Origin: Nonomuraea sp. PA05
GTDB taxonomy: Bacteria; Actinomycetota; Actinomycetes; Streptosporangiales; Streptosporangiaceae
Direction: 5' to 3'
Length of the DNA: 64,000 bases
NCBI RefSeq assembly: GCF_008086045.1
Contig: NZ_VSEY01000009.1
Span: 186,001 to 250,000, forward strand
Position 1 is the stretch's first letter; each line of letters begins with the position of its first letter. Position numbers and translations under genes: made by a program. The notes below the pieces were generated by a model. It was not told where the DNA came from. It did not search any database and worked only from the letters and a program-made list of their open reading frames with translations. Positions 43,732 to 52,914 of this stretch are shown piece by piece.

Positions 43732-45450
43732 TCACCCGGCCGTCAGCCACGCCCGCCAGCCCCCGTACTTCGTGATGTCCTCCCCCGCCGAAGCCGCCTC
43801 CCGCGTGCAGCCGAACCCCACGACCCACCGCCCGTCGGACAGCTCGATCCGCCCCAGCGACATCGGCGCGGGCAGCCCGGCCAGGAACCGGCCGAGCGCC
43901 CCCTCCGACAGCGACCAGATCTCACCCTCGACCGGCGCGCCGCCCTCGCCGACCCGCGTCAGTCCCGGCTTCGGCGGCACCGTGCCCAGCGCGTGCAGCT
44001 CGTAGGCGGCGGCGGTCCGCGCGGCCCCGCCCCACCGCGCGCCGAGGCCCCGCAGCTCGTGCTCCAGCGGCTGCCCGGCCAGATGGGCGCCGACCACGAA
44101 CAGCTCGACAGAGCGGACGCCGCCGTCCGCGATCGCCGCAGGCCACGGCAGCGGACCGGCGGGCAGCGGCGGCGCGCCACCGGCGAACTCCGCGGGGGGC
44201 TCGGGCCGCACGGCCACCAGGCGGGCGACGTCCAGCGCGACCGCGTCGTGGAACGGCCGCGCCACGACGGTGACGCCGAACTGGGCGATCCCCCGCTCCG
44301 GGCCCTCGTCCACCGTCCCGGCCGGCACCGCGACCGCGCACAGGTCGAACAGGTTGCAGAAGTTCGTGTACGTGCCGACGCGCGAGTTGACCGCCACCGG
44401 CTCCGCGGCGACCTCGGCCACCGTGGGATGGCAGGGCGCCGTCGGCACGAGCAGCGCGTCGAAGCCGTCGAGCAGGCCCAGGCACTCCTGCCGCAGCCGC
44501 TCCAGCCGTTCGAGGTCGCGCACCAGGTCCGAGGCGGCGACGGTCCCGGCGCGGCTGATGATGGCGCCGACCGTGGGATCGACGTCGCCGGGGTGGGCGT
44601 CCACGAACGCGCCGACGGCGGCGTGCCGCTCGGCGACGAGCGCGCCGTCGTAGAGGAGCCGGGCGGCGGCCAGGAACGGCTCGATCCTGATCGGCTCCAC
44701 GACGGCCCCCGCCCCGCGCAGCCGCTCTGCGGTGGCCGTGAAGGCGTCGGCCCATCCGGGGTCCATGGCCGTCAGGTCGTCGGGGACGGCCACGCGCGGG
44801 GCGGCGGGTGCGGCCAGGGGCGCGTCCGGCGGCCAGGGGCGGGTGCCGGGGCCGCCCGCCATCGCGGCCATGGCGGCGTCGGCGGTGTCCAGGTCCCTGG
44901 CCATGATCGTGACCGCGTCGTACGAGCGGCACGCCGGGACGACGCCGTTCACGGAGACCGTGCCGAGGGTCGGCTTGATGCCGGTGATGCCCTGGAACGC
45001 GGCCGGCACCCGTCCGGAGCCCGCCGTGTCGGTGCCGATCGCGAGGTCGGCCAGGCCGAGTGCGACCGCGACCGCGGAGCCCGAGCTCGAGCCGCCGGAC
45101 ACGAACTCCGGGCGGCGCGCGTCACGCACGCCGCCGTACGGGGTGCGCTGGCCGACCAGGCCGGTCGCGAACTGGTCGAGGTTCGTCACGCCGACGACGG
45201 TCGCGCCGGCCGCTCGCAGGCGTGCCACGGCCTGCGCGTCGGCCTGCGCCGGTTCCGTGGCGTAGGCGGGGCAGGCGGCGGTCGTGGGGAAGCCCGCCAC
45301 GTCCACGTTGTTCTTCACGGCCAGCCTGAGCCCGGCCAGCGGCCCGGTGGCCGCCGCCAGGCCGGCCGCGACGTCGGCCTCGTCACTACGGGAGATGAAC
45401 ACCTCCGGCCGCCCGTCCGCCGGAACGGGCGCCGTCTCACGGTGGCTCAT
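43732..45450 (-). CDS. atzF: Allophanate hydrolase
   Basis: 572 residues. N-terminal amidase-signature domain with the catalytic Lys in LRLAVKNNVDVAGFPTTAAC, the Gly-Ser loop FVSGGSSSGSAVAVALG and the Ser nucleophile in GTDTAGSGRVPAAF. The C-terminal AtzF-type domain (VELFVVGAHLAGQPLEHELR) is also present, which separates it from other amidases. It converts allophanate to ammonia and CO2. Its ATG overlaps the stop of the carboxylase gene (ATGA), so it is the last gene of the four-gene operon. Confidence 0.93.
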   Translation of the reverse strand: MSHRETAPVPADGRPEVFISRSDEADVAAGLAAATGPLAGLRLAVKNNVDVAGFPTTAACPAYATEPAQADAQAVARLRAAGATVVGVTNLDQFATGLVGQRTPYGGVRDARRPEFVSGGSSSGSAVAVALGLADLAIGTDTAGSGRVPAAFQGITGIKPTLGTVSVNGVVPACRSYDAVTIMARDLDTADAAMAAMAGGPGTRPWPPDAPLAAPAAPRVAVPDDLTAMDPGWADAFTATAERLRGAGAVVEPIRIEPFLAAARLLYDGALVAERHAAVGAFVDAHPGDVDPTVGAIISRAGTVAASDLVRDLERLERLRQECLGLLDGFDALLVPTAPCHPTVAEVAAEPVAVNSRVGTYTNFCNLFDLCAVAVPAGTVDEGPERGIAQFGVTVVARPFHDAVALDVARLVAVRPEPPAEFAGGAPPLPAGPLPWPAAIADGGVRSVELFVVGAHLAGQPLEHELRGLGARWGGAARTAAAYELHALGTVPPKPGLTRVGEGGAPVEGEIWSLSEGALGRFLAGLPAPMSLGRIELSDGRWVVGFGCTREAASAGEDITKYGGWRAWLTAG

Positions 45451-48400
45451 GCGAGCGGCCCCATCACGACCAGGCAGTCCCCCGGCGCGACCTGGGTCCC
45501 CGCCGCCGCACGCACCTCGACCACCACCCCAGCCGCCGGCGCCGCCAGGTACGTCTCCATCTTCATGGCCTCCAACGCCACCACCGTCTGCCCCTCCCCG
45601 ACCACGTCACCCACGGCGACCTCCACCTTCCACACGTTCGCCACGAACGGCGCGTCCACCCGCGCACCGCCCTCCGGCACCACGACCTCGGCGGGCGCGG
45701 CGATCTCGACGGCCGCCGCCTGCTCGGCGCGGGTGAACTCGCCCGCCTCCTCCCAGGCCCGCCGCTCCGCCTCGAACGCCGCCGCCTGCGTGGCCCGGAA
45801 CGCGGCGATGGACGCGGCGTTCGCGGCGAGGAAGCGTTCGTGCTCGGCCAGCGAGAAGGATCCGTCGGCGGCGTCGATGGAGGTCCGCCCCGCGGCCAGG
45901 TCGGCCCGCAGGTCGAGCAGTTCCTCGGGCGAGACCGGGTACCAGCGGATCCGGTCGAAGAAGCGCAGCAGCCACGGGTCCTCGCCGGGCGCCGGGTGGG
46001 TGCGCCACACCTGCGTGGTGCGCCCCACGAACTGGTAGCCGCCGGGCCCTTCCATGCCGTAGACGCACAGGTACGCGCCGCCGATGCCGACGGAGTTCTC
46101 CGCCGTCCAGGTGCGGGCGGGGTTGTACTTCGTGGTGACCAGCCGGTGCCGCGGGTCGAGCGGCGTCGCCACGGGGGCACCGAGGTAGACGTCGCCCAGG
46201 CCGAGCACGAGATACTCGGCGTCGAACACGGTGCGGTAGACGTCGTCCACGCTGTCGAGCCCGTTGACGCGGCGGATGAACTCGATGTTCCACGGGCACC
46301 AGGGGGCGTCGTCGCGCACGCCGGCCATGTACCGCTCGATGGCCTCACGGGTGGCCGGGTCGTCCCAGCTCAGCGGCAGTCTCACGGTGCGGCTGGGGAC
46401 GATCAGCTCGGCGGTGGGCGGCAGGGTGGTCTCCAGCTCGGCGAGCAGGCCGAGCAGGCGGGGCACCGGCAGGACCTGCGGGTCGACGTGCACCTGGAGG
46501 GAGCGGATGCCGGGGGTCAGGTCGAGCACGCCGGCGGGGGCGAGGCCGGCCAGCGCGGTGTGCAGGGCGTGGACGCGGGCGCGGAGCGCGAGGTCGAGCA
46601 CGAGGTCGCCGTACTCGACGAGGACGCTGTCGTCGCCCTGCCGCCGGTACGTCACCCCCGGCCCGACGCCACCCTCCACCCTGCCCAGCACGCCGTCGTC
46701 GCCGTCGCCGCCCGCCACCAGCGCGGGCAGGTCGAGCGAGCGCGCAGGAACGGCTTCGGCGGCGCGGACCGGGACGAACGACACCGTGTCACCGGGCCGG
46801 AGCTGCCCCAGCTTCCACCGCTCCCCCGACACCACCGTGACGGGGCAGACGAACCCGCCGAGGCTGGGCCCGTCGGGTCCGAGCAGGATCGGGGTGTCGC
46901 CGGTGAAGTCGAGTGCGCCCACCGAGTAGGGCGTGTCGTGGATGTTGGACGGATGCAGCCCGGCCTCGCCCCCGTCACGCCTGGCCCAGGCGGGTTTGGG
47001 CCCGACCAGGCGGACGCCCGTGCGCGCGGAGTTGAAGTGCACCTCGTAGCGGGTGGCGTAGAGCTGGTCGATGTCGGCGCGGGTGAAGAACTCGGGCGCG
47101 GCGTGCGGCCCCTCGGTGACGCCGAGCTCCCAGTGCCGCTCGAAGCGGGGACGCCGCCCGGCGGGGACGGGACCGGTCGGGGCCGAGGACGGGGGCAAGG
47201 TGCGCAGGACGTCGCCGGGCCGCAGGGCGCGCCCGCCGTGGCCGCCGAACCGCCCCAGCGTGAAGGTGGCCGCACTGCCCAGATACAGGGGCACGTCCAG
47301 CCCTCCGGCGAAGGCGACGTACGTACGCAAGCCTGAGGCGCAGTCACCGACGTGCAGGGTGGACCCGGCGGGCACCCGCACCGGCTCCCACATCGGCACG
47401 GCCGCCCCGTCCACGGTGACGGGCGCGGGCGCGCCGGTGACGCAGACCAGCGTGTCGTGGCTGACCACGAGGGTGGGTCCGCCGGCGGTGCACTCCAGGC
47501 CCGGCGCGTTCTCGTCGTTGCCGAGCGCCAGGTTGGCCAGCCGCAGCGAGCGGTCGTCCATCGCCCCGCTGGGCGGCACGCCGACCTGCCAGTAGCCGAC
47601 GCGCCCCTCGGCGTCCTGGACGGTGGTCATCATGCCGGAGCGCACGACGGTGACGCGCGGCTCCGGGTCGCCCACGCCGGCGAGGGTGCCGGTGCTGTGG
47701 GTGGCGGCCCTGAAGGCGGGGATCTCGACGGCGGCGCGCAGCAGGCCCAGGTTGACCTCGATGCCGTCGATCCGGGTCGTGGCGAGGGCCTGACCGAGGC
47801 GGTCGAGTGCCTCGTCCCGGCCGCCGCCGGTGGCGATCACCTTGGCGAGCATCGGGTCGTAGGCGGTGGACACCTCGGTGCCGGTCTCGGCCCAGCCGTC
47901 GATCCTGATGCCGTCCCCGGACGGGAGTTCCACCCGGGTGAGCACACCGGCGCTGGGGCGGAAGCCGGCGGCCGGGTCCTCGGCGTACACGCGGGCCTCG
48001 ACGGCGTGCCCGGTCACCGGCACGTCGCCGGTGGCGAGGTACGGCGCGAGGAAGGAGGCGTCGCCGCCGGCCAGCCGCAGCATCCAGGCGACCAGGTCGA
48101 CGCCGGTGACCTGCTCGGTAACCGGGTGTTCCACCTGGAGGCGGGCGTTGACCTCCAGGAAGGAGAGCTCCTCGCGTTCGGCGTCGTAGACGAACTCGAC
48201 CGTGCCGGCCGAGCGGTAGCGGATGGACGCGGCCAGGTCGCGCGAGGTGCGGTGGAGCCGTTCGCGCACGTGGTCCGGCAGGGCGGGGGCGGGCGCCTCC
48301 TCGACGACCTTCTGGTTGCGCCGCTGCAGCGAGCAGTCGCGGTCGCCGAGGGTGACGACGCCGCCCATGCCGTCGCCGAAGAGCTGCACCTCGACGTGGC

Positions 48401-49028
48401 GGGCGCGCTCGACGTACCGCTCGGCGAAGACGCCGGCGGAGCCGAAGCTGCGCAGCGCGAGGCCGGTCACCCGGTCGTAGGCGGCGCGCAGCTCCTGCGG
48501 GGTGCGGCACACGGTCATGCCGATGCCGCCGCCACCGCCGGTGGCCTTGAGCATGACGGGGTAGCCGATGGCGGCCACCTCGGCGACGGCATGGCCGGCG
48601 TCGGTGAGCAGGCCCGTGCCGGGGAAGACCGGCACGCCGGCCGCCACCGCGACGGCGCGGGCGGTGTGCTTGTCGCCGAAGGTCCGCAGGTGGGCGGGCG
48701 TCGGGCCGACGAACGCCAGCCCGGCGCCCTCGACCTGCTCGGCGAAGCGGGCGTCCTCGGCCAGGAACCCGTAGCCCGGGTGGATGGCGTCGGCGCCGCT
48801 CTCCTTGGCGGCGCGCAGGACCGCCTCGGCGTTGAGGTAGGACTCGGCGGGCGCGGCGGGCCCCAGCAGGACGGCCTCGTCGGCGAGCCGGACGTGCGCG
48901 GCGGCCCGGTCGATCTCGGAGAACACCGCCACCGTACGCAGGCCCAGCTCGCGCGCGGTGCGGATGATCCGGCAGGCGATCTCGCCCCGATTGGCGATCA
49001 GTAGCGTGCCGGGCGAAGGCTCACGCAC
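45447..49028 (-). CDS. Biotin-dependent urea or guanidine carboxylase
   Basis: 1193 residues, full length. Biotin carboxylase domain first (LLIANRGEIACRIIRTAREL; ATP loop LKATGGGGGIGMTV; EVNARLQVEHPVTEQVTGVD), then the KipA/KipI-like carboxyltransferase part (VRSGMMTTVQDAEGRVGYWQ ... FIRRVNGLDSVDDVYRTVFD, TTKYNPARTWTAENSVGIGG), then a biotinyl domain with VVALEAMKMETYLAAP. It makes allophanate from urea, or carboxyguanidine from guanidine. The two DUF1989 partners favour guanidine. GTG start overlaps the preceding gene by 8 bp. Confidence 0.9.
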   Translation of the reverse strand: MREPSPGTLLIANRGEIACRIIRTARELGLRTVAVFSEIDRAAAHVRLADEAVLLGPAAPAESYLNAEAVLRAAKESGADAIHPGYGFLAEDARFAEQVEGAGLAFVGPTPAHLRTFGDKHTARAVAVAAGVPVFPGTGLLTDAGHAVAEVAAIGYPVMLKATGGGGGIGMTVCRTPQELRAAYDRVTGLALRSFGSAGVFAERYVERARHVEVQLFGDGMGGVVTLGDRDCSLQRRNQKVVEEAPAPALPDHVRERLHRTSRDLAASIRYRSAGTVEFVYDAEREELSFLEVNARLQVEHPVTEQVTGVDLVAWMLRLAGGDASFLAPYLATGDVPVTGHAVEARVYAEDPAAGFRPSAGVLTRVELPSGDGIRIDGWAETGTEVSTAYDPMLAKVIATGGGRDEALDRLGQALATTRIDGIEVNLGLLRAAVEIPAFRAATHSTGTLAGVGDPEPRVTVVRSGMMTTVQDAEGRVGYWQVGVPPSGAMDDRSLRLANLALGNDENAPGLECTAGGPTLVVSHDTLVCVTGAPAPVTVDGAAVPMWEPVRVPAGSTLHVGDCASGLRTYVAFAGGLDVPLYLGSAATFTLGRFGGHGGRALRPGDVLRTLPPSSAPTGPVPAGRRPRFERHWELGVTEGPHAAPEFFTRADIDQLYATRYEVHFNSARTGVRLVGPKPAWARRDGGEAGLHPSNIHDTPYSVGALDFTGDTPILLGPDGPSLGGFVCPVTVVSGERWKLGQLRPGDTVSFVPVRAAEAVPARSLDLPALVAGGDGDDGVLGRVEGGVGPGVTYRRQGDDSVLVEYGDLVLDLALRARVHALHTALAGLAPAGVLDLTPGIRSLQVHVDPQVLPVPRLLGLLAELETTLPPTAELIVPSRTVRLPLSWDDPATREAIERYMAGVRDDAPWCPWNIEFIRRVNGLDSVDDVYRTVFDAEYLVLGLGDVYLGAPVATPLDPRHRLVTTKYNPARTWTAENSVGIGGAYLCVYGMEGPGGYQFVGRTTQVWRTHPAPGEDPWLLRFFDRIRWYPVSPEELLDLRADLAAGRTSIDAADGSFSLAEHERFLAANAASIAAFRATQAAAFEAERRAWEEAGEFTRAEQAAAVEIAAPAEVVVPEGGARVDAPFVANVWKVEVAVGDVVGEGQTVVALEAMKMETYLAAPAAGVVVEVRAAAGTQVAPGDCLVVMGPLA

Positions 49029-49644
49029 CGGCGTACACCGCCATCTGGGCGCGGCTGGGGTCGAAGCCGTTGCAGGGGTTGTTGATCTGGGGGCAGTTGG
49101 AGACGACGACGAGGGTGTCCTTCTCCGCGCGCAGCGCGACGGACAGGCCGGGTGCCGAGATGCCGTCCACGATGCCGAGCGCGCCGTCGGGGTCCACGGG
49201 CACGTTCATGAACCAGTTGACGTTGGAGACCTGGTCGCGTTTGCCCATGCCGTACTTCGACAGCTCGGCCAGGAAGTTGTCGGCGCAGGCGTGCTGGGCG
49301 TAGGTGTGGTGGCCGTAGCGCAGCGTGTTCGACTCGCGGGAGCAGGCGCCGCCGAGGGTGTCGTGCCGGCCGACCTCGTCGGCGACCACGGTCAGGAGCG
49401 GCTCGGACTCGTTGTCGCGCAGCACGCTGCCCGTCGTCAGGAAGATCGTCTCCTGCTCCTGCAGGGTCGCCTGGGCGCTGTAGGCGCGCCAGGAGCGGTG
49501 GGCGTCGTAGGCGAGGAAGTCGACGGCCTGGTTGCCGTCGAGGTCGGCGATGACGAGCACCTGCCCGCGCCGCAGCACCCACGACCAGGGGGCGCGGGGC
49601 GGGACGGTCTCCCGGTGCAGCTCGGCCCCGAACGCGTCGGTCAT
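49021..49644 (-). CDS. DUF1989 protein UAAP2 (carboxyguanidine deiminase-type subunit)
   Basis: 207 residues of the urea-amidolyase-associated protein 2 family. Signatures: GQVLVIADLDGNQAVDFLAY, GRHDTLGGACSRESNTLRYG, NVNWFMNVPVDPDGALGIVD and SNCPQINNPCNGFDPS with metal-type Cys/His residues. DUF1989 pairs beside such carboxylases have been shown to be carboxyguanidine deiminases acting between guanidine carboxylase and allophanate hydrolase. Start ATG 49644 overlaps the UAAP1 stop by one base (TGATG), implying a heteromer made at fixed ratio. Confidence 0.9.
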   Translation of the reverse strand: MTDAFGAELHRETVPPRAPWSWVLRRGQVLVIADLDGNQAVDFLAYDAHRSWRAYSAQATLQEQETIFLTTGSVLRDNESEPLLTVVADEVGRHDTLGGACSRESNTLRYGHHTYAQHACADNFLAELSKYGMGKRDQVSNVNWFMNVPVDPDGALGIVDGISAPGLSVALRAEKDTLVVVSNCPQINNPCNGFDPSRAQMAVYAGA

Positions 49645-50486
49645 CACAGCGCCCTGCCCTTCCGGTGGTCGGCGGTGTTCTCGAAGGCGCGCCGGCCCTC
49701 GGGCGTGGCGCTCCACTGGGGGTCCTCCGGTGTCGTCACGCGGTCCCGCCAGGCGAGGATCTCCAGCGGGGTGACGGTGTAGCCGGGGCGCGGGTCGAGC
49801 GGGTGGGCCGCGTTCGCGAGGAGCACGACGACCGGCAGCTCGGTGCGCAGGGTGACGCCGGCGCCCGGGCCTGCCGAGCCCTGCCACTCGGGCCGCCCAT
49901 CGGCGTCGATGCGGACGCCCTGGAAGAAGGAGATGGACGGGGGCAGGTCGCGCCGCTCCAGGCCGTTCTTCGCGCCGGCGAGGGCGAGCAGCTCCCGTCC
50001 GGCCGGGCTGGGGCCCTGGGGGGAGCCGTCGCCGTAGCGCCGCTCGTTCCTGGCTCTGGTGGAGGCGCCGTAGAGGGTGTCGTGCCGTCCCGAGCCGTCG
50101 TGCAGCACGGTGGCCAGGACCCTGGCCTGGTCGCTGAGCAGCAGGTACGACGCTCCCGCGTACACCTGCCACTGCACCTTGACCGTGTCGGCGACGTTGA
50201 GCCGCTCCCACGGCAGGCCCGCGTGGTGCAGCAGCAGCGACGCGCAGGCGTCGCCGTCGGGGTCGGTGAGCCGGATCGCGGTGCCGGGCGCGAGCACGCG
50301 GTGGGCGTAGCCGCCCGCGGGGATGCGGTCCGCCCAGACGACGTCGCCGGCGGCGACCCCCTCGGGCAGATCGGTCCAGCGCGAGGCCGGGACGGTCGGC
50401 GCGGTGTGGACCGCGGTGCCCTCCTGGGCGCGGGCATGGGCGCGCGCACCTGCGGTGGTGGCGGTCCCGTTCTGGAGTGTGGTCAC
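49644..50486 (-). CDS. DUF1989 protein UAAP1 (carboxyguanidine deiminase-type subunit)
   Basis: 280 residues of the urea-amidolyase-associated protein 1 family: PAGGYAHRVLAPGTAIRLTD, DGDACASLLLHHAGLPWERL, GRHDTLYGASTRARNERRYG and SISFFQGVRIDADG. It is the first gene of the UAAP1-UAAP2-carboxylase-allophanate hydrolase operon. GTG 50486 has GAGGAG seven bases upstream. A perfect inverted repeat lies 16-37 bp upstream of the start and probably controls the operon. Confidence 0.9.
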   Translation of the reverse strand: MTTLQNGTATTAGARAHARAQEGTAVHTAPTVPASRWTDLPEGVAAGDVVWADRIPAGGYAHRVLAPGTAIRLTDPDGDACASLLLHHAGLPWERLNVADTVKVQWQVYAGASYLLLSDQARVLATVLHDGSGRHDTLYGASTRARNERRYGDGSPQGPSPAGRELLALAGAKNGLERRDLPPSISFFQGVRIDADGRPEWQGSAGPGAGVTLRTELPVVVLLANAAHPLDPRPGYTVTPLEILAWRDRVTTPEDPQWSATPEGRRAFENTADHRKGRAL

Positions 50487-50501
50487 GCGACGCTCCTCGT
50501 A

Positions 50502-50523
50502 ATTTCTGTCGCTTGACAGAAAT
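50502..50523. promoter_or_regulatory. Operator 1 of the urea/guanidine locus
   Basis: ATTTCTGTC-N4-GACAGAAAT is a perfect inverted repeat with 9-bp arms, immediately upstream of the UAAP1 ribosome-binding site. A second copy with one identical arm lies at 50683-50704. Confidence 0.75.
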
Positions 50524-50682
50524 GCTGGGCGGCCTCGCGAACACCCATGGGTCGGGCCGGTAAATCCCGTGTTAAGCGGTGCTCACGGCGCTGATGCGGC
50601 TCAAGTGATCAGGCCGCGCGGTGAGTTTTGCGTTACGGCAGATGAACGCCGGCGTCACGAGGCGGAAACGCCGGGCCCGTAC

Positions 50683-50704
50683 ATATCGGTCAACCGACAG
50701 AAAT
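50683..50704. promoter_or_regulatory. Operator 2 of the urea/guanidine locus
   Basis: ATATCGGTC-N4-GACAGAAAT repeats the architecture of the site at 50502-50523: the right arm is identical, the left arm matches at 7 of 9 positions, and the spacer is again 4 bp. It ends 19 bp before the permease ATG. Confidence 0.7.
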
Positions 50705-50723
50705 TCGACCGCCCGGAGACCCG

Positions 50724-52262
50724 ATGGACGTCACCGCCACTCCCCCGCCACCCACCGACGAATCCTCGCTGCGGACCTTCGGCTACCGCCAGGAGCTGCA
50801 CCGCAGCATGGGCAGGTACGCCTCCTTCGCCGCGGGCTTCTCCTTCATCTCCGTCCTGACCACGGTCTTCCAGTTCTTCGCCATCGGCTACTCCTTCGGC
50901 GGCCCCGCGTTCTTCTGGACCTGGCCCGTCGTGCTGGGCGGGCAGCTCCTGGTCGCGCTCTGCTTCGCCGAGCTGGCCGCCCGCTACCCGATCTCCGGCT
51001 CCATCTACCAGTGGTCCACCCGGCTCAGCACGCCGACGTTCGGCTGGTTCGCGGGCTGGATCATGATCCTCGGGCAGATCGTGGTCATCGCCGCCGCGGC
51101 GCTCGCGCTGCAGGTGGTGCTGCCGTCCATCTGGCCGGGCTTCCAGCTCGTCGGCGGCGACCCCGCGCCGACCACCGCCACGGGCGCGGCCAACGCCGCG
51201 ATACTCGGCCTGGTCCTGCTCGCGCTCACCACGGCCGTGAACGTCATCGACAACCGCGTCCTGGCCCGGATCAACAGCGTCGGCGTCACCACGGAGATCA
51301 TCGGCGCGGTGCTCATCATCGTGCTGCTGTTCACCCACGCCGAGAACGGGCCCGGCATCACGTTCAGCACCGGCGGGCAGGGCGGGGCCATCGGCGCGCT
51401 GCTGGTCGGCTCGTTCACCGCCGCGTACGTGCTCATCGGCTTCGACAGCGCCGGCGAGCTGAGCGAGGAGACCCGCAACCCGCGCCGGGTCGCGCCCCGC
51501 ACCATCCTGACCGCGCTCACGGCGGCCGGGCTGCTCGGCGGCCTCATCATCTTCGCCGGCCTGCTCGCCGCCCCCAGCCTGACCGACGGGCGGCTGGCCA
51601 CCGAGGGCCTGTCCTACGTGCTCACCAGCAGCCTGGGAGACTGGGTGGGCAAGCTGCTGCTGGCCGACGTGGTGGTGGCGATCGCCGTGGCGACCATGGC
51701 CATCCAGACCGCCGCCACCAGGATGTTGTTCTCCATGGCGCGCGACGGCGTGGTGCCCTTCTCCGGCGCGCTGTCCCGGGTCTCCCCCCGCACCGGCATG
51801 CCGACCGGGCCCGCGCTGGTCACCGGGGCGCTCGCGGCGGCGATCCTGCTGCTCAACTTCGCCTCCCCCGAGGCGTTCCTGGCCATCGGCACCACCTGCA
51901 TCGTGCTGCTCTACCTGGCGTACGCGATGGTGACCGGCCCGCTGCTGTGGCAGCGGCTGCGCGGCGGCTGGCGCGGCGGCGCGCCCGGCGGCGTCGCCGA
52001 GGACGGGACGCCGCTGTTCAGCATGGGACGGTGGGGGCTGCCGGTCAACGCGCTGGCCTTCTGCTACGGCATCGCGATGACGGTGAACCTGGCCTGGCCG
52101 AGGGCCGAGGTGTACGCCCCGATCACCGGCCACTGGTTCTTCCAGTGGTTCACCATCGTCTTCCTCGCGGCCGTGGTCGCCCTCGGCCTGGCCTACCGGC
52201 GGCTACGCCTCACCGGCGTCGCCGCCGGGCAGGTGCCGGTCGCGAACACCGGCCAGGCGTAG
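50724..52262 (+). CDS. APC-family permease of the urea/guanidine carboxylase system
   Basis: 512 residues, about twelve membrane segments, amino acid-polyamine-organocation family. FGYRQELHRSMGRYASFAAG and FAELAARYPISGSIYQWSTR, and EETRNPRRVAPRTIL match the permease class found with urea-carboxylase operons. It probably imports guanidine, urea or a precursor. GGAG precedes ATG 50724. It diverges from the UAAP1 operon across the twin operators and overlaps the convergent TetR gene by 60 bp. Confidence 0.9.
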   Translation: MDVTATPPPPTDESSLRTFGYRQELHRSMGRYASFAAGFSFISVLTTVFQFFAIGYSFGGPAFFWTWPVVLGGQLLVALCFAELAARYPISGSIYQWSTRLSTPTFGWFAGWIMILGQIVVIAAAALALQVVLPSIWPGFQLVGGDPAPTTATGAANAAILGLVLLALTTAVNVIDNRVLARINSVGVTTEIIGAVLIIVLLFTHAENGPGITFSTGGQGGAIGALLVGSFTAAYVLIGFDSAGELSEETRNPRRVAPRTILTALTAAGLLGGLIIFAGLLAAPSLTDGRLATEGLSYVLTSSLGDWVGKLLLADVVVAIAVATMAIQTAATRMLFSMARDGVVPFSGALSRVSPRTGMPTGPALVTGALAAAILLLNFASPEAFLAIGTTCIVLLYLAYAMVTGPLLWQRLRGGWRGGAPGGVAEDGTPLFSMGRWGLPVNALAFCYGIAMTVNLAWPRAEVYAPITGHWFFQWFTIVFLAAVVALGLAYRRLRLTGVAAGQVPVANTGQA

Positions 52263-52892
52263 CGCCGCGTCGGCGGTGGCCGCCGCCAGCGTCTCGACGG
52301 CGGTGGCGGCCATCTCTCCCGGCGTGTCCCTGCGGATCAGGATGACACCCTCGATCAGCGCGAACAGCAGGTCGGTGCGCAGCGCCCCGTCCTCGGGGGA
52401 CAGCGCCGCCCCGGCCGAGGTGGCCGCCAGCAGCTCGCCGTACACGGCCTTCAGCTCCTCGCGCATCCGCCGGAACCCGGCGAACCGCTCCGTGCGCACC
52501 TCGGGCAGCAGGTAGAGGGCGCCCAGGTTGTACGGCCCCGCGCACAGCAGCCTGGCGTCACGGTGGCACAGCTCCCGCAGCCGCTCCTCCGCCGTCGCGC
52601 CGGCCAGGGCGCGCGCCGCCTCCAGCGAGGGCCGCACCGTGCTCTCCAGCAGCTCGGCGAGGATGTCCTCCTTGCCGTCGAAGTAGTGGTAGATCGACGC
52701 CTGCCTGATCCCGGCCCGCCCGGCCAGCGCCCTCGTCGTGGTGGCGGCATAGCCGTGCACGGTGAACAGCTCCGCCGCCGCCGCCAGGATCTCCTCCCTC
52801 GGGCTCAGCTCGCTGCGCGGTCGCGCCACTGCTCGCGGCCTGCCTACTTTTCGCACGGTGGAAGAGGCACTCACCGCACGATCGTCGCACAC
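52203..52892 (-). CDS. TetR-family regulator, likely controller of the urea/guanidine locus
   Basis: 229 residues from GTG 52892; GTGs at 52874 and 52856 are shorter options. The HTH is SPREEILAAAAELFTVHGYA, ATTTRALAGRAGIRQASIYH, YFDGKEDILAELLE. The C-terminal domain gives no effector hint. It lies beside the permease and no other regulator is near, so it is the best candidate to bind the twin 22-bp operators. It starts 22 bp after the nitronate monooxygenase stop and may be co-transcribed with it. Confidence 0.87.
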   Translation of the reverse strand: MCDDRAVSASSTVRKVGRPRAVARPRSELSPREEILAAAAELFTVHGYAATTTRALAGRAGIRQASIYHYFDGKEDILAELLESTVRPSLEAARALAGATAEERLRELCHRDARLLCAGPYNLGALYLLPEVRTERFAGFRRMREELKAVYGELLAATSAGAALSPEDGALRTDLLFALIEGVILIRRDTPGEMAATAVETLAAATADAALRLAGVRDRHLPGGDAGEA

Positions 52893-52914
52893 CCCGGGTT
52901 CCGGGCCTGACGCC

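Noticed and set aside
50487-50723. Guanidine riboswitch upstream of the DUF1989 operon
   Set aside because: The leader is short and none of the conserved guanidine-riboswitch motifs I know is visible; protein operators explain the region better.
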